Source of the DNA: Spirochaetaceae bacterium
Lineage (GTDB): Bacteria; Spirochaetota; Spirochaetia; Treponematales; Breznakiellaceae
Assembly (NCBI GenBank): GCA_031257995.1
Contig: JAIRNN010000272.1
Location: forward strand, 1-5,097
Direction: 5' to 3'
DNA: 5,097 nucleotides
Shown: positions 1-4,614 of the stretch, piece after piece
Layout: each line of letters opens with the position of its first letter
Position numbering within the stretch: the stretch's first letter is position 1
Program-made: the position numbers and the translations under genes
Notes under the pieces: generated by a model
Told to the model about the DNA's origin: nothing
Database searches by the model: none
Seen by the model: only the letters and a program-made list of their open reading frames with translations

Positions 1-622
1 CGGCTTAAAATAGACTACCTAAATAGGGAGTCTGAAAATTGGCGTAAATTGACTTAACTTATTGCTACATAAGGAATTACGTAGACAGACCACCTATTTT
101 CGGCGGAGTTAGGGTTTGACCGTCCGTCCATAAGCGTAACGGTGCACGGCAATCACCCCAATTCGTCCGCTGTGATGCGCTCGCATTATTCGGCCTGAGC
201 GGGGAGCGTGTTTGATGCGGGAACTAGATGGTACGGCATCAGTACGCGCGTCCGCCGACAAAGACTTTCCACGTCTTATTCGCGGTTAATTTTATCCGTT
301 TTGTAATCTGAAAAAATCTGTGTTTATCTGTGCTTGTCCGTGTTCGTCTGTGGTTTCTTGTGGTTGAGGGCCGTGATTGAGGCGGGGACAGGCCCCGTCC
401 ACGGCCTTTCCCAAAAAACGCTTTTTTTCCTCTCTTTTCCTCACCGTTCGCCTCATTTATCCGTGTTGCCCAGCCTCCGGGCATCCCGCCGCACGGGAAA
501 CCGCCCGAAATTCGCATTCTTTTCGTCCTTCCACGGCGGCGCGGGCAGGCCTCTCTTGGAGCCGTCTTGGGCCGGGACGCTTGAGGCTTGCCGGAACCCC
601 TTTTAGGCCGTAACGCGGGCCG
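1..622. other. gene-poor region with small hairpins and repeats
   Basis: I find no gene here that I can support. The first ~100 bases are AT-rich and the rest is GC-rich. Two hairpins lie near the left edge: 12-33 (AGACT/AGTCT plus CC/GG around a TAAATA loop) and 65-84 (CTACATAA/TTACGTAG with one A-C mismatch, closed by a GGAA tetraloop). Neither is followed by a T-run, so they are not clear terminators. A 10-bp tandem repeat occupies 317-366. The open frames over 239-613 on both strands overlap each other, are low in complexity, run across the tandem repeat and lack a good ribosome binding site, so I do not call them. The 3' side abuts the end of the transposase-like pseudogene. Confidence 0.6.
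317..366. repeat. 10-bp tandem repeat, five degenerate units
   Basis: Five consecutive 10-mers start at 317, 327, 337, 347 and 357: TCTGTGTTTA, TCTGTGCTTG, TCCGTGTTCG, TCTGTGGTTT and CTTGTGGTTG. The shared core is TCTGTGnTTn. The array is preceded by an A6 run (311-316) and, further left, TTCGCGGTTAAT (279-290). The 10-bp period is close to one helical turn. I do not know its function; it has the look of dispersed intergenic repeat DNA. Confidence 0.75.
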
Positions 623-625
623 TTA
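611..625. repeat. small palindrome over pseudogene stop codon
   Basis: TAACG (611-615) and CGTTA (621-625) form a 5-bp stem around the loop CGGGC; a G-T pair may extend it. It covers the stop codon of the transposase-like pseudogene. REP-associated transposases are usually flanked by short palindromes, so it could be a relic of such a site, but it is short and has no T-run. Confidence 0.3.
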
Positions 626-1128
626 TCCGGGCGGAGACGCGGGTTTGGGGGTTATCTCCAACGAAAGACGGTTGTTTTTCGCCTTCCCGTTCCGGCGGGG
701 GCTGCCCCAAGCCGCCCTGTACGTTATGACCTCATCAAGCGGCTCTTCCGCTTCCGCGTTTGCCGCGTTCCAGTCCACCGCTTTCGCCCGCGCAGGCGGC
801 TCCCTGCCAAGATTTCCGACCCGTACCGGTCTCCCCAGATGTGGCCCGTCCGTCCCGTCAGCACGTTAAGCCGGACGGAGAACGCCTGCTTTATCTACCG
901 CATTATCTTCGGCAGCTCCAAGCCGTCGCCGGGCTTGATGTAGAACGTGAGCCGCGCCCCCTCAAGTTTAAGCCTGCGCGTCCCGAATCCGGAACGCTTT
1001 TTTGCCGCGAGAAGTATGCGGTAAAGCAACACTACGGCGAACGGCAACCGGAATAGCGGCTCACGGATATTTATCTCTGTGCCCACTTCATACCAGACAT
1101 TTTGTTTTAACTGTTTGTTCATTCTCAT
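623..1128 (-). pseudogene. RAYT/Y1-transposase-like gene, broken copy
   Basis: This is a disrupted paralogue of the gene at 4615. Read from the ATG at 1128, the first 77 codons align without gaps to that gene; shared blocks include VWY, EPLFRLP, GFxxR, LxLPxIM, VRLNVLTGR, GHxWGxRY and SEILAG. An in-frame TAG (895-897) replaces the codon for Arg78 of the other copy. The frame then continues (IKQAFSVRLNVLTGR) to a one-base deletion at about 798-806 just after SEILAG. The shifted frame carries the rest (DWNAANAE, WGSPRRNGKAKNN, RLSLEIT, PKPASPPG) to TAA at 623-625. Undisrupted it would encode about 168 residues. The start is chosen because GGAGG (1137-1141) lies 8 bases upstream, exactly as in the other copy; the longer open frame from 1230 runs through leader DNA. 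The fold resembles IS200/REP-associated tyrosine transposases, but the HUH position reads ARLTFYI, without histidines. A residual 5' peptide could still be made; I consider it non-functional. Confidence 0.85.
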
Positions 1129-1213
1129 ATAGAATGCCTCCTGCACTATATATGCGGTTGTCAGTCGTGTTGCTTTAATTGAACGCGAAAAAAGCGCGAA
1201 AAAGATAAAAAAA
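1129..1213 (-). promoter_or_regulatory. leader conserved with the right-hand copy
   Basis: Upstream of the pseudogene start the minus strand reads a T7-ATC block, T-rich DNA, then AAAGCAACACGACTG, ACAACCGCATATATAG and GGAGG (1137-1141). The same order, with few substitutions, is found before the gene at 4615 (4499-4614), which has about 30 extra bases in the T-rich part. ATATAG and CTATAT can pair around the ribosome binding site, with the start codon in the 3' arm. No convincing -35/-10 pair was seen. Confidence 0.6.
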
Positions 1214-1402
1214 TCACGGCTATACTCCATTAGGCATGAAAAATATCATTTACAGTTGAGCCTGTTCCAAAACCCCAAGCGAATCTTAGAACAACCATAT
1301 TTACAGCAAACCTTCAAGAAAATTTAACCGCAAAGGCACCCAATGCCGCGCCCGAAACATTGAGGACGTTAGCGTGGTTATGCAACATGGTGCGACGCCA
1401 AT

Positions 1403-1422
1403 AAAGGCCCCGCCTTTTTATT
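1403..1422 (+). terminator. terminator-like hairpin, no assigned gene
   Basis: AAAGGC (1403-1408) pairs with GCCTTT (1412-1417) across a 3-base CCC loop, and the plus strand continues TTATT, so there are five Ts from 1415. The shape fits a small intrinsic terminator on the plus strand, but no gene precedes it. It may be a remnant within the inverted-repeat-bounded segment. Confidence 0.3.
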
Positions 1423-1566
1423 CAAGCATCAGCGCCGCGGTACTGAAGGCGCGGAAGGTCTTTACCGGCAGCTGAGCCTTTTATCGCCAATTCGTCTGTT
1501 TTGTCAGCTTTCAAGACTGCTTGTAAAGCCAATCGGCTGTCAAATCAGCACGCCTCTATCCTTATT

Positions 1567-1607
1567 CGCCTTCGCGGTTTACTAACCGCCTTCGCCTTCG
1601 CGGTTAA
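1567..1607. repeat. two direct repeats of CGCCTTCGCGGTT
   Basis: CGCCTTCGCGGTTTA (1567-1581) and CGCCTTCGCGGTTAA (1593-1607) are near-identical direct repeats 26 bases apart. The intervening AACCGCCTTCGC partly repeats the unit and can pair with the preceding CGGTT. The end of the unit, TTCGCGGTTAAT, also occurs at 279-290. This looks like a dispersed intergenic repeat; function unknown. Confidence 0.6.
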
Positions 1608-1700
1608 TTCCTTACCTCTTTGTCAACTGACAGAACTACCCCAAATACAAATGAGTTTTGGAACAGGCTCAGCTCACGAAAAATTGCCCGGCAATGATCC

Positions 1701-1744
1701 GGGGGCGTTGCGGGGGGGGGGGAACTGACCCCCGCAAAGGGGGT
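1701..1744. repeat. G-rich tracts (G5, G11, G5) with C5/G5 hairpin
   Basis: The plus strand has G5 (1701-1705), G11 (1712-1722) and G5 (1739-1743). ACCCCC (1728-1733) and GGGGGT (1739-1744) make a perfect 6-bp stem with loop GCAAA. The same C5 could instead pair with the end of the G11 run. The G tracts could form a G-quadruplex on the plus strand. There is no T-run on either side, so it is not a normal terminator, although it lies about 65 bases past the mntP stop codon. The G11 run is prone to slippage and sequencing error. Confidence 0.55.
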
Positions 1745-1809
1745 AGCGTAAGACCGGAGGGCTGGAGCGAGGAGGAGACTTCCCCCGCCTGAATGTTACT
1801 ATTTTTCTC

Positions 1810-2376
1810 TTAAAAAAGGAGGTGTTCGATCACGATTTTTATCCCTATTGAGACAAGTACCGTTCCTCCGATAAACTCCGCTTTTGACCTGAATCTTGCC
1901 CCAAAAACATTACCGATGATTATCCCGCACATTGCGATAAAAAAAGTGGTTACGCCGGTTATGCATATTGCCGTGTATATGTTGACCTTGAGAAAGGCGA
2001 ACGTTATGCCTACGGCCAGCGCGTCAATGCTGGTTGCAAGGGCTAAAACAAGCATTTTTATAAAGCCAAACATATTTTTATCCGCCTTTCCTTCGCCCCG
2101 TTCCTTCGAAAAACTGTCTTTTATCATTTTTCCGCCAATGAATCCAAGCAAGGCAAACGCGACCCAATGATCCAGTTTTTCAATTTTGTTCGCAAAATAA
2201 ACGCCTGAAATATAGCCGATCATGGGCATGAGGGCCTGAAAGAAGCCGAAATACACGCCCGGAATGAGTATCTCCGTCGGCTTTGGCTTCGTCGTGGACA
2301 ATCCCAGCGTAATCGATACGGCAAACGCATCCATTGCCAGCCCGACGGCGATCAAAACAATTTCCCATAAACTCAT
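1810..2376 (-). CDS. mntP: manganese efflux pump MntP
   Basis: This encodes a 188-residue inner-membrane Mn2+ exporter of the MntP (formerly YebN/DUF204) family, the usual family length. The sequence shows six hydrophobic segments in two related halves. The first half has GLAMDAFAVS (12-21, Asp16) and the second ATSIDALAVG (114-123, Asp118); these matching Asp motifs are the family hallmark. GFFQALMPMIG (44-54) and GFIGGKMI (78-85) are also characteristic, and a charged loop (about 86-101) separates the halves. Role: prevents manganese toxicity by exporting Mn2+. The start at 2376 is preferred over a GTG at 2463 because AAAGAGGTG lies just upstream (2380-2388), and the longer frame would run through the aptamer and terminator. 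Its Mn2+ riboswitch supports both function and start. Base composition is visibly more AT-rich than murE, which could reflect separate ancestry. No downstream cistron is seen. Confidence 0.95.
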   Translation of the reverse strand: MSLWEIVLIAVGLAMDAFAVSITLGLSTTKPKPTEILIPGVYFGFFQALMPMIGYISGVYFANKIEKLDHWVAFALLGFIGGKMIKDSFSKERGEGKADKNMFGFIKMLVLALATSIDALAVGITFAFLKVNIYTAICITGVTTFFIAMCGIIIGNVFGARFRSKAEFIGGTVLVSIGIKIVIEHLLF

Positions 2377-2399
2377 AGACACCTCTTTCCCACAAACAT

Positions 2400-2452
2400 A
2401 AAAAAAGACTTTTAACACAATTTTCCCAAAAAGGAAAATCATGTTAAAAGTC
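2400..2452 (-). terminator. riboswitch-controlled intrinsic terminator
   Basis: On the minus strand GACTTTTAACA and TGTTAAAAGTC form the outer stem, and ATTTTCC with GGGAAAAT the inner stem, around a short T-rich loop. The hairpin is followed by seven Ts (2406-2400). This is a strong Rho-independent terminator 24 bases before the mntP start. Its 5' arm contains CTTTTAAC (2450-2443), which is also the 3' strand of aptamer stem P1, so only one of the two can form. Mn2+-stabilised P1 should free transcription into mntP. Confidence 0.92.
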
Positions 2453-2535
2453 TCGTCCTCCACCGGGGATTCAAAACCAGACAGGATTACCCGCCGATAT
2501 GTTGATTTTGAATTTGACAGCTACTCCCTTCTAAC
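2443..2535 (-). promoter_or_regulatory. yybP-ykoY manganese riboswitch aptamer
   Basis: The minus-strand leader has the family's conserved landmarks: GAAGGGAGTAGC near the 5' end, an AACATATC segment in the middle, and GGACGAGACTTTTA at the 3' end. P1 is GTTAGAAG (2535-2528) with CTTTTAAC (2450-2443), including one G-U pair. An inner stem pairs ATTCAAAA (2513-2506) with TTTTGAAT (2476-2469). In this family two loops dock to bind Mn2+, and mntP is one of its best-known targets. The overlapping terminator makes this a transcriptional ON switch. Family assignment is by recognised motifs, not by a covariance-model search. Confidence 0.92.
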
Positions 2536-2541
2536 GATTTT

Positions 2542-2570
2542 AGGATACCGTCGTTTTCAATCTTTGTCAA
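2542..2570 (-). promoter_or_regulatory. mntP promoter (-35 TTGACA, -10 TATCCT)
   Basis: On the minus strand a perfect TTGACA (2570-2565) is separated by 17 bases from TATCCT (2547-2542). Transcription would start near G2535, exactly at the first base of aptamer stem P1, which strongly supports this placement. The -10 matches consensus at four of six positions. Confidence 0.75.
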
Positions 2571-2631
2571 GAGAAAATCTGCTTGGACACTATGCCCGTA
2601 TGGTTTTATTCCTGCGAAGGGGCAGTGGAAA

Positions 2632-2691
2632 AAACAGTGTTTCTGCGAAACGTGTTTTTACGAAACCTGTTCCTTTGAAACATTGGCGTTT
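2632..2691. repeat. weak 15-bp periodic repeat upstream of murE
   Basis: GAAAC recurs at exactly 15-base spacing (2647, 2662, 2677), as GAAACGTGTTTTTAC, GAAACCTGTTCCTTT and GAAACATTGGCGTTT. A diverged unit, AAACAGTGTTTCTGC, precedes them at 2632. The last unit overlaps the probable murE -35 element. It could be a decayed tandem duplication or a set of protein-binding sites; the evidence is only the spacing. Confidence 0.4.
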
Positions 2692-2711
2692 TGCGTTTTT
2701 TGGGTTATATT
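2683..2711 (+). promoter_or_regulatory. probable murE promoter
   Basis: TTGGCG (2683-2688) and TATATT (2706-2711) are separated by 17 bases, matching a sigma-70 type layout with four and five consensus positions respectively. It lies 42 bases before the murE start and is divergent from the mntP promoter about 110 bases away. Confidence 0.5.
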
Positions 2712-2753
2712 ATTAGGGAGAGAATACGCGCGGGGTGAGGAGAAACCGATTAT

Positions 2754-4370
2754 ATGGGGAACAGTTGCGAAAAGAAATGGGGTGATTTTTGGACGGACGA
2801 GTTGGCGCGGCGATGCGGTGCGGTAAACGTCCGGCCGACCTCCGGTACGGAACAAGAAGACGGGTGTCTCGTTACCGGTCTTACCTACGATTCGCGGCAG
2901 GTACAAGAGGGGGTGGTCTACTTCGCGCTGACGGGGCTGCATGCTGACGGTCACGCTTTCATTCAGGACGCTGTTGGCCGGGGGGCGAAAGTCATCGTGT
3001 ACGAGAAGGCACTTTCCGCATACCAAGACAACGTACTCTATGTTCAGGTCAAGGATTCCCGTTTCGCGATGTCTCCGCTGGCGGACGCTTTTTATGGGCA
3101 GCCATCGCGCCGTCTTACCGTTGTCGGGGTAACCGGCACCGAGGGAAAGACGAGTACGGTGTCGTTCATTTTCCAGTTGTTGAGCGCACTGGGCAAAAAG
3201 GCGGGATTCATCTCCACCGTTCAATACAGCGTTGACGGGGAGGTACACGAGAACCCCGAACACCAGACCACCCCCGAAGCGACCGTGATCCACCGGCAAC
3301 TGGCCGAGATGCTTGATAACGGTCTCTCTTTCGCCATAATCGAGTCAAGTTCCCACGGGCTTTCTTCCCGGACAAACCGGCTGGGCGACGTACGCTTCGA
3401 TGTGGGCGTGATGACCAACGTAACCCACGAACACCTTGAGTTTCACGGCGACTGGGAAACCTACCGCAACGACAAGGCCAACCTCTTCCGCGCCGCCGAA
3501 AAATTCTGCGTGGTCAATGCCGATGATCCCAGCGCCGCCTACTTTACCGCCGCCACTCGTGTTCCTGTGCTCTCCTTTTCCGCAAGTGGCGGCAATGCGG
3601 GACTTTCCATCCGCGACATTGAGCCCACCGATACGGGCAACCGATACGTGATGTGCCGGCAGATGCATGAGCAGATCGAAACGCGTGTTGAAGATAACCT
3701 CCCTGGCGCGTTCAATGCGGGTAATGTCGCGGCGGCCCTGCTCACCGTGGCCGAACTGCTCAATGTCCCCCCCGAAACCCTTGTCCCCTACGTCCAACAG
3801 TTAAAACCCGTGCGCGGCCGCATGACTGCCGTTGACCGGGGACAAGACTTTGAAGTACTGGTTGACTACGCGCACACTCCCTCGTCTTTCGAGACCATCT
3901 TTCCGCCGTTACGCGCCCGCTTGGATTCTGGCAGCGGCGAAGGATGCAACGACGGCAAACGTAATGGCGGCAAACATAATGACAGACACCGCATTATCGC
4001 CGTATTTGGCTCGGCCGGGGACCGGGACTGGCAAAAACGCCCGAGGCAGGGCCGGATCGCCTCGAAGTGGTCGGACATTATCATCCTCACCGACGAAGAC
4101 CCTCGCGGCGAGGTTCCGATAGACATTCTCAACGAAATTGCCTCCGGTTTCGAACCATATAACGCTTGGATCAAAGGCAAAAACCTGTTTTTCATCCCTA
4201 ACCGCCCGAAAGCCATAGCCAAAGCTGTCTCTCTTGCCGGAAAAGGCGACGTCGTTCTCCTTCTCGGCAAAGGCCACGAAAACTCGATCATCTACGGCGA
4301 CCATGTGGATGCCTACGACGAGATTGAATGCGTGAAAAAAGCGTTATGCCGCCTACCGTGGAGGCGATAG
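2754..4370 (+). CDS. murE: UDP-MurNAc-tripeptide synthetase MurE
   Basis: This is a 538-residue cytoplasmic ligase adding a diamino acid to UDP-MurNAc-L-Ala-D-Glu with ATP, in peptidoglycan precursor synthesis. The N-terminal UDP-binding domain has LTYDSRQVQEGVVYFAL (43-59). The central ATPase domain has P-loop GVTGTEGKTST (125-135; Glu where most have Asn), ESSSHGL (197-203), TNVTHEHLEFHG (221-232), Lys241 in YRNDK as the probable carbamylated lysine, and NAGNVAAAL (321-329). The C-terminal domain has GRM (355-357), DYAHTP (371-376), FGSAGDRD (418-425) and LGKGHE (504-509). The substrate motif is TDEDPRGE (446-453), not the DNPR of typical meso-diaminopimelate enzymes, so the added residue may be ornithine, lysine or diaminopimelate. 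Residues 391-410 are a hydrophilic low-complexity insertion encoded partly by a 15-bp tandem duplication. The start has GAGGAG at 2737-2742, 11 bases upstream. It stands alone, with no murF or mraY adjacent. Family assignment is secure; substrate is not. Confidence 0.95.
   Translation: MGNSCEKKWGDFWTDELARRCGAVNVRPTSGTEQEDGCLVTGLTYDSRQVQEGVVYFALTGLHADGHAFIQDAVGRGAKVIVYEKALSAYQDNVLYVQVKDSRFAMSPLADAFYGQPSRRLTVVGVTGTEGKTSTVSFIFQLLSALGKKAGFISTVQYSVDGEVHENPEHQTTPEATVIHRQLAEMLDNGLSFAIIESSSHGLSSRTNRLGDVRFDVGVMTNVTHEHLEFHGDWETYRNDKANLFRAAEKFCVVNADDPSAAYFTAATRVPVLSFSASGGNAGLSIRDIEPTDTGNRYVMCRQMHEQIETRVEDNLPGAFNAGNVAAALLTVAELLNVPPETLVPYVQQLKPVRGRMTAVDRGQDFEVLVDYAHTPSSFETIFPPLRARLDSGSGEGCNDGKRNGGKHNDRHRIIAVFGSAGDRDWQKRPRQGRIASKWSDIIILTDEDPRGEVPIDILNEIASGFEPYNAWIKGKNLFFIPNRPKAIAKAVSLAGKGDVVLLLGKGHENSIIYGDHVDAYDEIECVKKALCRLPWRR
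3954..3983 (+). repeat. 15-bp tandem duplication within murE
   Basis: GGCAAACGTAATGGC (3954-3968) is followed directly by GGCAAACATAATGAC (3969-3983), differing at two bases. In frame they encode GKRNG and GKHND (residues 401-410). They form the end of a hydrophilic insertion between RARL and RHRIIAVFGS, where MurE proteins normally have a short loop, so the duplication has lengthened a surface loop. Confidence 0.8.
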
Positions 4371-4452
4371 CGTACGGCGTGATGTGAAAGAACGGTTTTC
4401 TCTCTCCAGACAGCAAAATCCCCAAGGGGCTAAATCAAAACTTACGACACCA

Positions 4453-4487
4453 ATTCGTTTGTTATGGACGAATGTTCCAAAACCTCA
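4453..4487. repeat. hairpin and third copy of TGTTCCAAAAC
   Basis: ATTCGT (4453-4458) and ACGAAT (4468-4473) form a 6-bp stem with a 9-base loop. It abuts TGTTCCAAAACCTCA (4473-4487), whose first 11 bases match the core of the inverted repeats at 1257 and 1655. The hairpin is not followed immediately by a T-run, so it is a poor terminator for murE, although T-rich DNA begins at 4499. The rest of 4371-4498 shows nothing else I can support. Confidence 0.45.
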
Positions 4488-4498
4488 AACGTTCCCCC

Positions 4499-4614
4499 TT
4501 TTTTTATCTTCTTCACGTTTTGTAATTTTTTTCACGTTTTTTTGCCCTTTTTTAACGTCAAAATAAAGCAATACGGCTGGTAACCACATGTATATATACA
4601 CGGAGGCATTGTAT
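4499..4614 (+). promoter_or_regulatory. conserved leader of the transposase-like gene
   Basis: The leader is homologous to the one before the left pseudogene: T7-ATC, T-rich DNA, AAAGCAATACGGCTG, AACCACATGTATATATAC, then GGAGG (4602-4606) 8 bases before the ATG. TTCACGTTTT occurs twice (4512-4521 and 4531-4540), suggesting a local duplication that accounts for most of the extra length. ATATAC (4594-4599) can pair with GTATAT (4611-4616), holding the ribosome binding site in the loop and the first start-codon bases in the stem. This could modulate translation. I could not place a -35/-10 pair. Confidence 0.55.

Larger units (their letters stand above)
1257..1671. repeat. 415-bp segment bounded by 17-bp perfect inverted repeats
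   Basis: TGAGCCTGTTCCAAAAC at 1257-1273 is exactly the reverse complement of GTTTTGGAACAGGCTCA at 1655-1671. The inner ~380 bases have no open reading frame of note. This is the layout of a miniature inverted-repeat element or a decayed insertion sequence, but the target duplication is unclear: ACAGT precedes the left end and GCTCA follows the right. The core TGTTCCAAAAC occurs a third time at 4473-4483. Alternatively the ends are two copies of a dispersed intergenic motif that happen to face each other. Confidence 0.6.
1214..1809. other. gene-free repeat-rich intergenic region
   Basis: I find no supportable gene in these ~600 bases. The region contains a 17-bp inverted-repeat pair, a terminator-like hairpin at 1403-1422, two direct repeats of CGCCTTCGCGGTT, a G11 tract and a C5/G5 hairpin. 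The open frame at 1501-1728 lies across these repeats, lacks a ribosome binding site and has no recognisable protein features, so I treat it as chance. Confidence 0.6.

Noticed and set aside
1..57. Open frame of 18 codons (RLKIDYLNRESENWRKLT) ending in TAA at 55-57, possibly the tail of an upstream gene.
   Set aside because: Too short to identify, and it overlaps a hairpin; other explanations are equally likely without the sequence to the left.
239..613. Overlapping open frames on both strands (92 aa minus; 90 and 78 aa plus).
   Set aside because: They span a tandem repeat and GC-rich DNA, are low-complexity, have no good ribosome binding site and resemble no family I know.
588..1056. Plus-strand open frames of 93 and 98 aa.
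   Set aside because: They lie antisense to the transposase-like pseudogene, whose homology to the right-hand copy explains this DNA.
1129..1230. N-terminal extension of the pseudogene frame to an ATG at 1230.
   Set aside because: The extension corresponds to the conserved non-coding leader of the other copy; GGAGG fits the start at 1128.
2377..2463. 29-residue N-terminal extension of MntP from a GTG at 2463.
   Set aside because: It would be encoded by the aptamer and terminator; the start at 2376 has a good ribosome binding site and gives the usual family length.
2441..2716. Plus-strand open frame of 91 aa.
   Set aside because: It is antisense to the mntP terminator, aptamer and promoter and overlaps the murE promoter; no ribosome binding site.
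2658..4304. Several long minus-strand frames (up to 213 aa) within murE.
   Set aside because: They are complementary-frame shadows produced by murE codon bias; none has a recognisable domain.
4415..4436. CCCC-AA-GGGG hairpin as a murE terminator.
   Set aside because: The loop is only two bases and no T-run follows; it is not a credible intrinsic terminator.
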